Assembly (NCBI GenBank): GCA_033065855.1
Contig: JAVXUO010001799.1
Location: forward strand, 124,001-188,000
Source of the DNA: Escallonia rubra
Lineage: Eukaryota > Streptophyta > Magnoliopsida > Escalloniales > Escalloniaceae
Direction: 5' to 3'
DNA: 64,000 bases
The notes under the pieces were generated by a model. It was not told the origin of the DNA and made no database searches. It was given only the letters and a program-made list of their open reading frames with translations. This document shows positions 11,501-22,346 of this stretch, one piece after another. How positions within the stretch are numbered: the stretch's first letter is position 1; every line of letters begins with the position of its first letter. A program made the translations under genes and the position numbers.

Positions 11501-14500
11501 AAATGGTTCACGCATTACATAGAATGAAGAAAGAAAGTGTAGAACTACCAAGAAGCTCATCTCTTCAAAATATCGAGAATGAACTGTAAGTAAAAGAAGC
11601 TAAGACATATTCCCGACACTATAACAATCACCAACTGCAGCCAAGGCATCAGTTCTTGTGTTCCTTCACGAAAATGCCTTGAGGCCAAGCCTGCTATTTG
11701 CTAGGATTCCTGCCCCGTCATGCTCCCCCTAGCCCTGGGACCCTCCGAAATTAGCCATATGATGGTTCCAATAGAATTGTACTTCTGCTGTCTTAAGATA
11801 TTCTATTTTGGTGGCTGTTGTCACTTCTCGTGTAATCAAGTTACTTTTTAGAGCAAGCATTGCTTATTCTAAAGCATGCGATCTTCTCATAAAGTTAATT
11901 TTAGCTCAGATAATTTTTTTCTGGTAGTTGCTTACTAATACCTTCTGGTGCCCCCAGTTTCTAACCTAAATCTTTGCATTAGAATGACCATGGAAAAATA
12001 AATAAAAGTAGTCTGCTTTAGACGCCGTCCGTGTATGACTAAAGAATAGGCTAGGTTTTTCAACTAGCTTGTTTACATAGACAAATAGGGAAATGCATCT
12101 TGCAAGCGACGTAATATAGGTCTTCTCAAAGTAAATCGTATTAAGGTATGCAGATGCTTGGATAGAGGTGTCAAACAGGCCAGGGGCCTATGGGCCAGAC
12201 TACTCTAGCCCAAAAAGAAGCCCGGCCCTTATGATGAACAGTGCAAGCCTAGACTACAAGGGCCAGGGTTTGGAAAGCCCGGCTGGCCCATTTTAAAGTC
12301 GAGCCGGCCCGGCTCGGGGTCCAGCCAGCCTGGCTCGTATCTAGCTCTAGCTCAGCTGAGCCTGGCCCTTAAAGATTGTTTAAACTTTATTTTTTATTTT
12401 ATTTTTACCCCTTCCCCCTAACACCATTAAGGCATCATTTTAACCTTTTAACTCCAAACCCCCCACCCCACCCCTCGTGCACCCCAAACGGCTGATTTGA
12501 GGGGTATATTCGTCCAACCTTATCCAAACAAATCTTTTATGCACTTTTACATATACACCCTACCCAGAAACTAGTTTTGGTCTTTTATGAGGTTTGAAAA
12601 ATCTAAAAATATTCACTACTCCCTGTTACTCTACAAGCCTTATTGTGCATTCTATTAAGCCACTCAACCTTTAAAAATACAAGGTCTCTATAATTAGAAT
12701 CAGTTGATAGCTTTTAGCTAGAAGGTTTTAATTAGTCTGTTTATTTTTTTCTTTTCATTTTTTTACTATAGCCATTTCGTTTTTGGTTTGCATAAGGAAA
12801 ATGATTTGAAGAATATCGGCAATTGATAGAATATTTTTCTTGTTAAGTCTTCTTTTGACTGCCGTCAAAGAATACTAGTATTGTTTTTACACTATTTCAT
12901 TGCTCTTAACTGTTCTGCATTTTTTTATCAACTGTTTTAAAACTGTCCTTCAAGACCATAAAAAAATCACGTTGTCAGCAGCCAAAAAACCCGAGAAATA
13001 TGTGCATGCTACTAGTTTTATGTTTTCTTTTTTCATGAATAATAACTTTATCTAGTAAAAAAAAAAATATTCCATAGGTAACACCACCTGTTTGTTTACA
13101 AGCAGTTGGTCCCTAGATAGTGTTTAAACAAAATAAAAATACTTAATTAGGAAAAATGGTCCGGCCCGCACCCGCACCAGTATTTTGGGCCAAGGGCCTA
13201 GGCCAGGGCTGGACCTTCATATTGGAGAATTAGACCTAGCCCGGACCAGCCCGTTACAATGAAAAGCCCGAAGGGCCTTGACTAGGCCAGCCCGTTTGAC
13301 ATCTCTTGCTTGGGTGACCTGGGCCCAGAATGGTTAACTAGGTTTTTTTGCAAGATTTAGATGAGTGGAGAAATACTTTGTACCATTATATATAAGTATA
13401 AAGGAGATATACATAGTTTCTACAACTGTAGCAGGGTCAAGCTTACAAGTCATATAAGAAGGGAAAATAAGAAAAGAGTTCAAAAATATCTGAGAATCAG
13501 TTTAATTTCATGCTGGTAGATCCTCTATGGTAAAGAAGGATCTTGATATGATCTTACTTATACAGAAAAAGCTTATGGTAGGGTGCGAAGGAAAGTTATG
13601 TGGAGGGTTCGAGAGAAGAAAGGAGTGTGTTGATCTAATTCAGGACGTGTATGATGGAGCGGTAATCAGTAGCAGGATTACTAATGATATGACTAATGAA
13701 CTTCCATTTACTAATGAACTTCACCAAGGTTCGACTTCAAGCCCAGATTCCTTTAGTTTATATATGGACAAGCTCATGAAGAATATTCAGAATGAGGTTC
13801 CACGGTGTGTGTTATTCGCGGACAATGCTGAGGTAATTAGAGGTTGGAGAAGCTAGAGACCAGATTAATGTGGGAAGGAGCATTTGTTAAGAAAAAGTAC
13901 CACTTAGTTAATTGGGATGTCATTTACTCCCCGTATGCTAGGTAATATAGGCATCAAAGAGTTGCCATCCTTCAATGTCGCTCTCCTTGGTAAGTGGCTA
14001 TGGAGATTTTCTGAACGAGGAAAGTTCTTGGTAAAGAAGGTTGATTGTGGAGAAATTTGGGTGGGATGAGGGGTATTGGAAACCTGCCTTCGCTCAAGGA
14101 TCTTATGCTTCAAGAGAAGATTATTTGTCTTGTGTTGGGCAACGGTGCTCGTGTGAGATCCTGGTTAGACAAATGGTGCATCGACGAGTTGTGCTGTTCT
14201 TTCAGATCCTTGTTTAGACTTGTTGTCAATAGGGAGGCCTTGGCTGCGAATGTGCTTTCTTTTGAAGATGGTAACTACTCATGAACTATATATTTAGGCA
14301 CGATTCCCAGATTGTGACTTTGTCTCATTCTTGTTTTGATGGAGCGCTTGTATTCTTCAAGGGTGGCTCGGGATAGGTTTGATAAGATGCAGTTGGTGGG
14401 GTTACTAGTGGTCTCTTCTCAGCGAAGTCCTATTACTCTATTCTGGAAAGTCCAGGGAGTTATGGACTTCGATCTTTTGTTTCGCTGGGTATTTTGTGGG

Positions 14501-17500
14501 TGATGTATCATTCGGTTATGATCTCTTCGTGTTTGCATTAGTGTTTATTGCGGGAGAGCAATTTGCGTACTTTTGAGGATGCTGCGTTGTTCATTGAGAT
14601 ATTAACGTCTCTTTTTTTGCCTAGCTGAGGAAGTTTTAATTCCAATGAAGCCTATTTGGTCTTTATGGCGGGAGAGGAATTTGTGTGCTTTTAAGGATGC
14701 TGAGTTGTCCATTGAGAGAATAAAGTATCTTATTTTGATGGGCTGAGGAAGTTTAATTCCAACAAAACCTATTTGGATAGTGTCTCTTTGTGTTTGAGAG
14801 GTGATTGTGTATACTTCTCATGTACATAGGTTACACCCCTTTGTTGGTTTTGTTTCTAATATTTACTCGAAAAAAAGAATTGTTTTCGAGATACTTTAGA
14901 ATCCGAAGGCTTTAGGTTGAGGACTAATTTTAAGTAGAGTTGTTGATCCAAACTGTCCCCTGTAATTTACACGTTTTTTGTAGGTCTCTCCATGTATTTG
15001 TAACTTTTGCATTAGTGTCCTTTCTATTTCAACTAACCATTGCAAATCAATCCAAACGCTAGCGTCTGTCTGAAATAATCGTCAAAGTGTCATGTGCCAT
15101 TTTTATGAGGCTAAATTTGTAACTTACCTTTGATACCTCACAAAAATGTTGGTGCTTGTACAAAAAATGCCCTAATATAGAAAAGATTTTAGTACAACTA
15201 AAGGGCAAACATGCCATTTTCCTCCTCCATTCCCCAAAACCCCTCCCCCATGCGCCGGTCAAATCGTCTGTCAATCCACCTCCACCAGCCATCGTCAAAC
15301 AAAATTCAAGATTTTGCCACCACCGCCTCAGCTGCCTTCACACATCTAAATTCCGTGTCGCCTCCCTGACGCAACGACCACCTCACACACTCATGAACCC
15401 CTGCCATCAATCACACACGAGGACCCTGACAGATCTGGAAGCCCCCGCAGCCACCGTCACAGATTTGGATGCCGCTGTAGCCCTCATGAAATGACCACCG
15501 TACGCACTCATCCACTCACACAGACGGCACCGAACAATCACCTATCCACACGACACATACACACTAGAGAGTTTTAATGATTTATTGGGTGTATTTGTAA
15601 GTTTGTAGCTTTCTTTTAACTCTCATTGTGCGTGTGGTGGAGAAGAACAGGAAGGGGGCCGGGTGGTGGCTGAGTGAGTGGGCACTGGCAGTAATGGCAG
15701 CACCAGAAGAGAGATAAAGTGGCAATAGCGTTCCGACGGTGGGGGCTTGGTGTGGGCAGTGGGGTTCCTGTGGTGGTTATGTGGCAGTGCTGAAGGTTCG
15801 GTTTGGGTCGGCCATTATGGTGTGTGGGTGGATGTGTGTGTGAGAGAGAGAGAGAGAGAGAGCTGATTGGTGGTTGTTAATGGTGGTAAGGTGGTTGCAA
15901 TTGGTGGTGTTCGGCAGTGGGTAGTAGTGGTGGTGGTGGTGATTGTACCAAATTGCCCATGGGAAAATGGCAGGTGCTGTGCACGTGCCCACATAACGCC
16001 TGAAATTGGATGGGAGTCAGCTTTTGGACAGATATGCAACGCTTCCTTGAATTAAGGAGAACACTACTGCAAAAAATGCAAACACGGAGAGAACTGCCCA
16101 AATGTGTGAATTACACATCAACCCTTTTAAGTATTTAGAATGAAATATTAGTAAGACAAGGACTACGAGGGCTGAAATAAAAAAGGATGGGCTAGAAGTA
16201 CCTAAAGAGGAGAGTTTATTGCCAAAGGAGGGAGAGATTAACTAGGATGTTGCCCATAAAACACGAGAGATCAACTAGGTTGACTGAAGTGGAGTTGCAC
16301 TTTTGGATTGCTGTGCAATCGTAATATTCTTCTCAAGTTTAAGACAAGTTTTATAGGGCGGCGGTGAGGCCAGCAATGTTATATGATTCAAAATGCTGGG
16401 CAACTAAGAGATATTATGCACATAAGACGAGGTTCGTTTAGGTTAAGCTTGAAGTGAAACAGAAACATAGAGATGCCTTCCCAGCAAAGTTTGAACTAAA
16501 ACCATCCATGCATCATTACCTTCTGGCCTCCTAGTCTCAGCGTGGACCTGATTTCCAACCCTCGCCTCTTACTCCGCAGGGGTGTACATTCTTGTATGTT
16601 GCGAGTCCAGCCAATCACAGGCTTACACATGGAATCTGTACCCTGTAATTTCCAGGACCCTCAACACTGATTGGGGGGTTACACGAGCCAGTCCAAATTC
16701 AGAGGGACTAGTGGTGTCTCGCCGTCTCATAGAAAGTCGACTCATTGGTTGCTCACCAGATACTTTTGGTGCAAGTTACTCCCCTTTAACTGAGATTTGC
16801 AACAAGTTCGTTTTATGTTTGACATGTCTCTTCTGGTGGTTGCTCGACATTCATCTAGTATAATGCCTTCACTAGTATCAGAACTAGTACTGTGACTTTT
16901 AATCCCAAGTATTATTTTTATTGTACTAAAAAGACCTTTTTGTGTTTCATCTTACAAATGCATCCTTAAGTACGTGGAGATCTTTCATTATGAATCTAAT
17001 GCAGTATAAATTTACCTTTGCAATCTTGTTTTCTGTTGCAGGGATATTCATCAGTAGCTATTGCTTTAGTCCTACCGGACTCGGGTTGTTTAGTTGCTTG
17101 CGAGAAAGATGCAAAGTCTCTTGAGGTTGCAAAAAGGTATTACGATCGAGCTGGTGTCTCACACAAGGTGATGAGTATCTCCTTGTTATTGGTGTAGCTG
17201 TGATTTTTCAGTTTACTTCTGTGGGTTGCAACTTATAGAATATGTATAGAGTCGGATCTGTCACGAGGGCAAGTGCATCTCCAGAAATGGGAGTGAAGCT
17301 GCCCACCAGAACCTTACCTGGACGCTGCTATGGCAAATTAAGGCATAGCAAAAGCAACAGGCAAAAGAATAATGCGTGATATTGAAAGAGTCCCATCCCT
17401 CGAGAAGTGCAGAAGCTGAATTCTATGGACTGTATTCGTATTGGATTACATAACTGAGAAGCCTATAGCAGTATAAATTCCTACTACAAAAATAGCTAGT

Positions 17501-19881
17501 AAGAGAAGTCATGAGTCCTGAGTTTACGTCTCAATAAGTGGCATGAGCTGTCCTACAAAATAAAACTTGTGTCTCGCAGTTGCTGAATGCCTTGTGATGT
17601 TTAGTAAAAGACTACTAAAAGAATTCCTTTCTCTGCCCCCCCACCTCCCTCTTCTATGTATCGGGAAAGATGATTATTGAGTTTTTCTGTGAATCTTGTG
17701 ATTTCCATTAGTCTTCTTATCGGTGCAGTGTTCCTCCCCTCCTGCACTTATATTTTGTTAATGCTTACTTAAAATTATTTGTTCCTATCTGTGCTAACTC
17801 ATAGTTGCTGTGACGTGTCTGTGCTACTCTCATCTTCCACATGGTTTGCCCTTCTGAGATGCTTGATTTGAATTAGGTGCATGTGAAACATGGACTAGCG
17901 GCAGTTACCCTCAAATCTATGATTCAGAATGGTGAAGTTTGCAGGTATTATTTAGTGATAATCTGCTTCTTTTTTGTAGTTAGTGGTTTTTTCAATCTTG
18001 ATAAGTTTCTCCTTGTAAGAAGCAATTTAGTGTTAAATGAACTTTATCTTCGTAGCCATCGGTTATTTTGTTCTACCATTTGGCTGCTTTTTCAGCCCTT
18101 TTTTGACTGTGTAAATTGACTGACAGTGATTAGGATGACAGTGTTGTATTTAAGCCCTATGAAGCACGGACACCTCATAGAGGCCAAGGTACCGTTTCGG
18201 ACACTTATTGACACCCCGGCACCTCCCAGTCACCTCTGGGCACATGTCGGACACGTCAACATTGAATTATCTATGTTTCTATTCTTGGACGTGTATCGAA
18301 CACCTCTGACTAAGGTCTCAGAGACTTTTGCATAAGGTGTCGAACATATATAGGGCAAAAACACAGTATACCTTCTTACTTTGTGCCCATTCTGGAAATT
18401 ATAGTATACTATATGGTACTCTATCCTTCTTTGTACTACTTTTTTTCCTGTTTATTGTTCTTTCTTCTTTCTGCTGCTACTTAATTTCTTCTGCTGCTTT
18501 CTTTTTGTGCTTCTTTGATGGGTTTTTGCGCTTCTTCTCATTTCTTGAATTGTACTCCCAGCAATTACGTTACACGTATACATGATATTCTACTTGGTCT
18601 TACAAAGTCAATTAAGTTTCCCGATTCCATTGAGAAACCAGTGACCAAAGAACCAAGCACAAATTTGGAATGTTCTTAAAAGTCGAGAGAAAGAGAAGCC
18701 TGTTCTAATTACCCCAGTGTTCTGCTGACTGCTTATGGAGCTTATGCGGCTCCCTGCCTACCACAATATATAAATCAAACAACTGGAATTGGGACTAGTT
18801 AGGTTAGGGGTGTCCTGCAGTGTCTGTGATTTGATTTTTCACGGTGGGCGTCCCCATCGGTCTCCATGTAGGACATGAGTCCGTGTGCGTCCTGCTTAGT
18901 CGAAGGCTGTTGACCATCTGGCACCCAAATAGTCGCGCAAAAATTTGGGGCGGAGGGTTAGCTAGGTGCACTCAGTTCCTATTGGAAATACCATAGATCA
19001 TTTGCATTCTAAATTACATGACATTTCCCTGAAAAGGAGTTTGTTCATTTAACTACGTGCTGTAGGAAATTTCTCTGAGGCACGCACTCGGCATCTTAGC
19101 AGTCTTCCTTTTACTTGGGCTACTATAGTTTGTCATAGTACTCGTGATTTAATGGCAATAACCATTCTCTTTATCTCCCTTCTGCAGCTATGATTTTGCA
19201 TTCATCGATGCTGAGAAGAGAATGTATCAGGAATACTTTGAACTGCTCCTGCTACTGGTTAGCACTATTTAAGCCGACTTTCTAAGATATACATAAACCA
19301 TGTAACTAGGGGTCATGTGAAGATCGATTATTCACCTTTCTGCAAGCAACTTGTCAGGAAGAGAATGTATCAGGAATACTTTGAACTGCTCCTGCTACTG
19401 GTTAGCACTATTTAAGCCAACTTTCTAAGATATACATAAACCATGTAACTAGGGGTCATGTGAAGATCGATTATTCACCTTTCTGCAAGCAACTTGTCAG
19501 GGATGTTCTAAGCACTAAAAGTCTGATTTTGCAGGTGAGGGTTGGTGGTGTTATCGTCATTGATAATGTCCTCTGGCATGGAAAAGTGGCCGATCCACTG
19601 GTAGATAAATGAACATGATGCATATATCCTGCCCAATTCATCTAGTGTTTTTTCTTATGGCCATCTTGGAACAGGTAGATGACTCAAAAACGGTCAGCAT
19701 TAGGAATTTCAATCGAATTCTAATGGAGGACAAGCGCGTAAGCATCAGTATGGTAGGTGCATGAATTTCTGTTGGTTTAATTATTAACATGGTGTCGGAA
19801 ACACAATTTACTCTATTGAACCCTGCTTTTAAATTCCAGGTACCCATTGGTGACGGTATGACAATCTGCCGGAAGTTATAA
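6544..19881 (+). CDS. Caffeoyl-CoA O-methyltransferase-like protein, nine exons
   Basis: A cation- and SAM-dependent O-methyltransferase, predicted to methylate a catechol-type (phenolic) substrate. Exons: 6544-6840, 6966-7019, 11021-11104, 17042-17167, 17877-17944, 19188-19257, 19535-19600, 19675-19752, 19840-19881. All introns are GT-AG and join in one frame to give 294 residues. Residues 1 to about 55 are rich in Arg, Ser and Ala and lack acids, like a plastid or mitochondrial transit peptide. The SAM motif IEVGVYTGYSS is at 139-149. The metal ligands expected for this family are present: Asp217 in FIDAEK and Asp243-Asn244 in VIVIDNVLWHG. The overall layout resembles the Arabidopsis At3g62000-type branch rather than the short cytosolic lignin enzymes (from memory). 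The frame stays open upstream of 6544 but has no earlier ATG. The substrate is unknown, and the exons need transcript support. Confidence 0.88.
7020..8415. other. Intron 2 of the OMT gene, 5' part
   Basis: Intronic DNA with purine-rich and pyrimidine-rich stretches (7440-7570, 7990-8160). A coding-like fragment on the minus strand at 8174-8371 is listed separately. Nothing else is recognised. Confidence 0.7.
8174..8371 (-). other. Unidentified coding-like fragment in intron 2
   Basis: The minus strand carries an open frame whose second half, from about GNEGKEIGERIVEAF to RLGARLVSSISR, has a protein-like composition with no simple repeats. I do not recognise the family. It may be a captured piece of a host gene, a transposon fragment or chance. 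It lies just outside the hAT element that begins at 8424. Confidence 0.25.
8526..8564. repeat. (TA)n microsatellite
   Basis: About nineteen TA units in the outer hAT element, between its left end and the nested copy. Confidence 0.9.
8686..9466. mobile_element. Non-autonomous hAT element (nested inner copy)
   Basis: It starts with the same CTAGGTAGCACGGACAC end as the outer element. It closes with the complement of CTCTGAAGCACAGACAC, 13 of 17 matching. Its own perfect 8-bp target duplication, GTTTTATA, is at 8678-8685 and 9467-9474. The subterminal DNA is packed with GGACAC/GTGTCC repeats, and the middle has short CGGCAACACCGGCGA repeats at 9130-9210. It therefore jumped into an existing relative. 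No transposase is encoded. Confidence 0.85.
9877..11020. other. Intron 2 of the OMT gene, 3' part
   Basis: Intron sequence after the hAT insertion. No protein or defined repeat is recognised. It ends at the acceptor before exon 3 (11021). Confidence 0.6.
11105..12162. other. Intron 3 of the OMT gene, 5' part
   Basis: Begins at the exon 3 donor. A C-run followed by (CT)n is at 11135-11164. The rest, including the short frame at 11398-11589, has no recognisable coding content. Confidence 0.6.
12163..13306. mobile_element. hAT-like non-autonomous element in intron 3
   Basis: The left end TAGAGGTGTCAAAC at 12163 is mirrored by GTTTGACATCTCT ending at 13306. Subterminal DNA on both sides is rich in GGCC/CCCG motifs (GGGCC, GCCCGG). 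The flanks carry an 8-bp duplication with one mismatch, TGCTTGGA at 12155-12162 and TGCTTGGG at 13307-13314. This matches a common plant hAT family whose ends read TAGAGRTGTCAAACGGGC. The interior is AT-rich with no transposase. Confidence 0.75.
13480..13855 (+). pseudogene. RTE-type LINE reverse transcriptase fragment
   Basis: Translations in two frames give pieces of the RTE-clade reverse transcriptase common in plants: ENQFNFM, then EKAYGRVRRKVMWRV and EKKGV. After a frameshift come DVYDGAV, LHQGS, SLYMDKLMKNIQNEVPRC and LFADN. The catalytic box that should read FADD has its second Asp changed to Asn, and frames are broken, so it is dead. The C-terminal part of the same kind of protein reappears at 16125-16440. 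The intervening 2.3 kb is probably an insertion. Confidence 0.75.
13885..14875 (+). pseudogene. L1-type LINE 3' fragment (after the RT domain)
   Basis: The translated order is LVNWDVIYSP, then FNVALLGKWLWRF, then VLGNGARVRSWLDKWC and SLFRLVVNREAL. Further on comes SLWRERNLCAFKDAELSIERIKYLI. This is the typical C-terminal region of plant L1 elements, ending near an A-rich tail at about 14866. A local duplication is visible, because the RER-C-F-DA motif occurs at about 14550 and again at about 14670. Frames are broken. Its 5' part is missing, as is usual for truncated L1 insertions. Confidence 0.7.
14876..16120. other. Intron 3 repeats of unknown type
   Basis: Sequence with C-rich and TGG-rich stretches (15220-15540 and 15720-15960) and a (GA)n tract at 15842-15862. 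The open frames here are low-complexity histidine, threonine and valine strings. I see no recognisable gene. Confidence 0.5.
16125..16440 (+). pseudogene. RTE-type LINE C-terminal fragment
   Basis: Translations in different frames include GEIN and DVAHKTREIN, then FYRAAVRPAMLYDSKCWATK. These correspond to the conserved end of RTE-clade reverse transcriptases (GEIDEDVAHRI...KFYRTAVRPAMLYGSECWAVK in typical members). Stops and frameshifts are frequent. It is probably the continuation of the fragment at 13480-13855. Confidence 0.75.
18157..18899. mobile_element. Decayed relative of the intron 2 hAT family (intron 5)
   Basis: The left side reads CTATGAAGCACGGACAC, and the first 110 bases are full of GGACAC and GACACC words. 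The right side ends with GTCCGTGTGCGTCCTGCTTAG-like DNA. Both resemble the ends of the element at 8424-9868. I see no matching 8-bp duplication, so either the ends are eroded or my boundaries are off. It sits in intron 5 of the OMT gene. Confidence 0.4.
19215..19500 (+). repeat. 143-bp tandem duplication across exon 6 and intron 6
   Basis: Bases 19215-19357 are repeated at 19358-19500 with one visible difference (TTAAGCCGACT against TTAAGCCAACT). The unit holds the last 43 bases of exon 6, its GT donor and 100 bases of intron. The second copy has the exon part and donor but no acceptor before it, so normal splicing from 19257 to 19535 should skip it. Confidence 0.92.
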
Positions 19882-22346
19882 ACTAATTTCTTGGTACTGA
19901 GAGTAGAAGAGTTGTACTCCTAACAAATGTTGACGTGTAGATTCTACAACCTTACGAAGTGAAAGGTTCCAATAGCATCAAGCATATTGGAGACAGTAAT
20001 TCGAGTACATGCAAACTGGGAGGTATTAAGTGAACTCCTTCCATGAAAGTCATACGACCTCGATACATCTGGCTGCTCCAATGCTCCAATATTAGAGTTA
20101 TTGGTTTTCAATTATGTAATGTTGGCGGCACTTGTTACCATTTTTCACGAGAAAGGTGCATGTTTACTCGTGTTACATTACACATTTATTAGCATTTTGG
20201 TTTTTACTTTTTTTTTTCTTTTTCCGTGTGCTTCAAGTGACCAAAATGCATTAAGCCCTCCCCAATCCCGCACCCTCCCTCTAGGCTCCTCTTCTCCTTT
20301 CTTTTCTTTCCTTCTCTCTCACCCCTCTCGCGATTTTCCATCCTCCAGAAAGCCCTCCTATTGCCAGATCTTGTGCTTTCTTCTTGCCTAGTCCGGTGAT
20401 CAATAGAATATTGGATTACTTATATCCATATTCGTCAGGCCGTTGGACACTCTACTACATCTGTTGTCTGGCTTGTGTTTCTTCCTCCGGTTATCAATGG
20501 TTCTGTATCATCGGAGCTTCAATTCACGTGTTACCATTGTTCTGTGGCTTAATCTCCAGTACGGCATCATTGATCTAATGCGTTTGGGTGAAGGAGGCTT
20601 AGTATTAAGCAGGCCTTGGTTCTTCGTTGTGTTTTTTGCACGAGTAATCGTAGTTATATTGGTGTTGCCAGTTGAGGTCCTCTAACATCCATTAGAGTTA
20701 GAGTGTAGCGTCCAATCCGAAAGCATGTTTCCCGAAATGCATTTGTTTATGCCGGGATTCTTTCCTATCTTTCCAAACCGAAACAGTAAGACTATATCTA
20801 CCAATTTCCACCTTCAACCCTTTTATGACCATCAAAAGGTTCCTAGCCCTTCTACGACTAGGAGGGAAGATTAGAGAGCCATTGAATGGAGATCAAGCTT
20901 GATATTGTTTATTTACTTGTATGTTGTAGTATGTAATATATTAGATGGAAAACAACAATAAAAATCCCTTGTGATATTCCGATGTTAATTGCTGCAAGAT
21001 TTAGTGGACGGTGATTTAAAGCTGGTAGGTTAGTTCATTTGCAGGGTTTTAAAAAGTGGGGATGTTCTAGACATCTAGATGTCTTACCCACTCTTATAAC
21101 TGATTCTTTGTTTTTGAAATGCACTTTTACATTTATACCAAAAAAAAAAAAAAAAAAAACTTAACCACATTTTCCACCTGGAGGGTGCCTTTCATGATGA
21201 TGTAAATATAGCCGAGGATGGCATGCACAAGGTCTTGATCTATCTCAACGAACTTTTTGTGCCCGGTAGGCTCACTGACAAAACCAAAATTTACTGGGAA
21301 AATTAAAGAATTCAAGATCTTTTGGTCAAAAGTAAATGCAAAAGAGGGTGAGGGGTTGTTGGTTCCTCCAAGGTCATGCCACTATTCCATAGGTCCCCAA
21401 AATCTTCATCTTTGAGTTCTCGTCGACAACAGATGCTCAACTGGTCTCTATAAAATGGCCCTTGGAACTGTTTTAGAGTGCCGCCTATTTTACGAGCTTG
21501 GTACCCTTTCGCGGTTTATGCTATCATCCAGTTTCATAAGGTGGAATTATATATGCAAGTGAATAACAAACCTGGCTGAGATTGTCGGTCTTGCTGTGGC
21601 CTGTGGGATTACTGCTAGAGATAGACTGGTCTGATAAACAGTTAGGAGCATGGACTATTTCTGCATTTAAGTTCGAGTTCTTGCTGATGCGCCCCTAGTG
21701 CCGGGAGTGTTTTGGCATCTCTTTTTTTGATATAAGAGTGCAGCTCCTTTGATGCACCTATGGGGAGGTCTTCACGAGTTGTCATTGATGCGGGATCATG
21801 GCACATGAGAACACAAACTCTCGAACCTCTTTGGTGGAGGTGGTGTAATCCCTTGCAAGGTGCACTACCCAGATCACTTGACCAAATATGTGCGGCATTC
21901 TTTGTTGACAGTTACTGTCCTCATGTACGAGAAACCTTTGCTAGCTTTTCTTAACTCCATCGGCACTTCTCGAATTGCCATAACCATGACCCTAATGAAG
22001 TACACCTCACGCACGTATAATACATATTTTCTAACCCATCAGTGTACTAAAGTGATGATGACACTTTCGATACGGCGCCCACTTCGATCTACTCAGAGAC
22101 TGAAGAAAACTCGCCTATGAACAACCCTGAACAAATGATGCTGCTATGGGTTCCCAACACCACATGGAGGATGCTATTGATGAAAGCATAAATAATACAC
22201 AAATTCAATAGCCTGAGGTGATGAATAATATAGGCCTCAATGAAGACATGGGAGCGGGTGCCCAAGCTGAAAACCAGGAGATTAATGGTATTATGGAAGG
22301 GGATAATCTGGATGTGATGGAGGAAGGCCGTGCCCAACAACGAAAC
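19882..22346. other. Between the OMT gene and the Copia element, no gene recognised
   Basis: The 3' UTR of the methyltransferase gene should lie at its start. A possible polyadenylation signal, AATAAA, occurs near 20954, but no transcript end can be fixed. Short frames (20101-20391, 20443-20685, 21860-22120) have no recognisable domain. An A-run is at 21140-21160. Sequence at 22200-22340 is fairly acidic when translated, but I could not identify it. Confidence 0.5.

Noticed and set aside
20101..20685. Short hydrophobic frames downstream of the methyltransferase gene
   Set aside because: No domain, no codon pattern typical of exons and no splice structure; probably chance.
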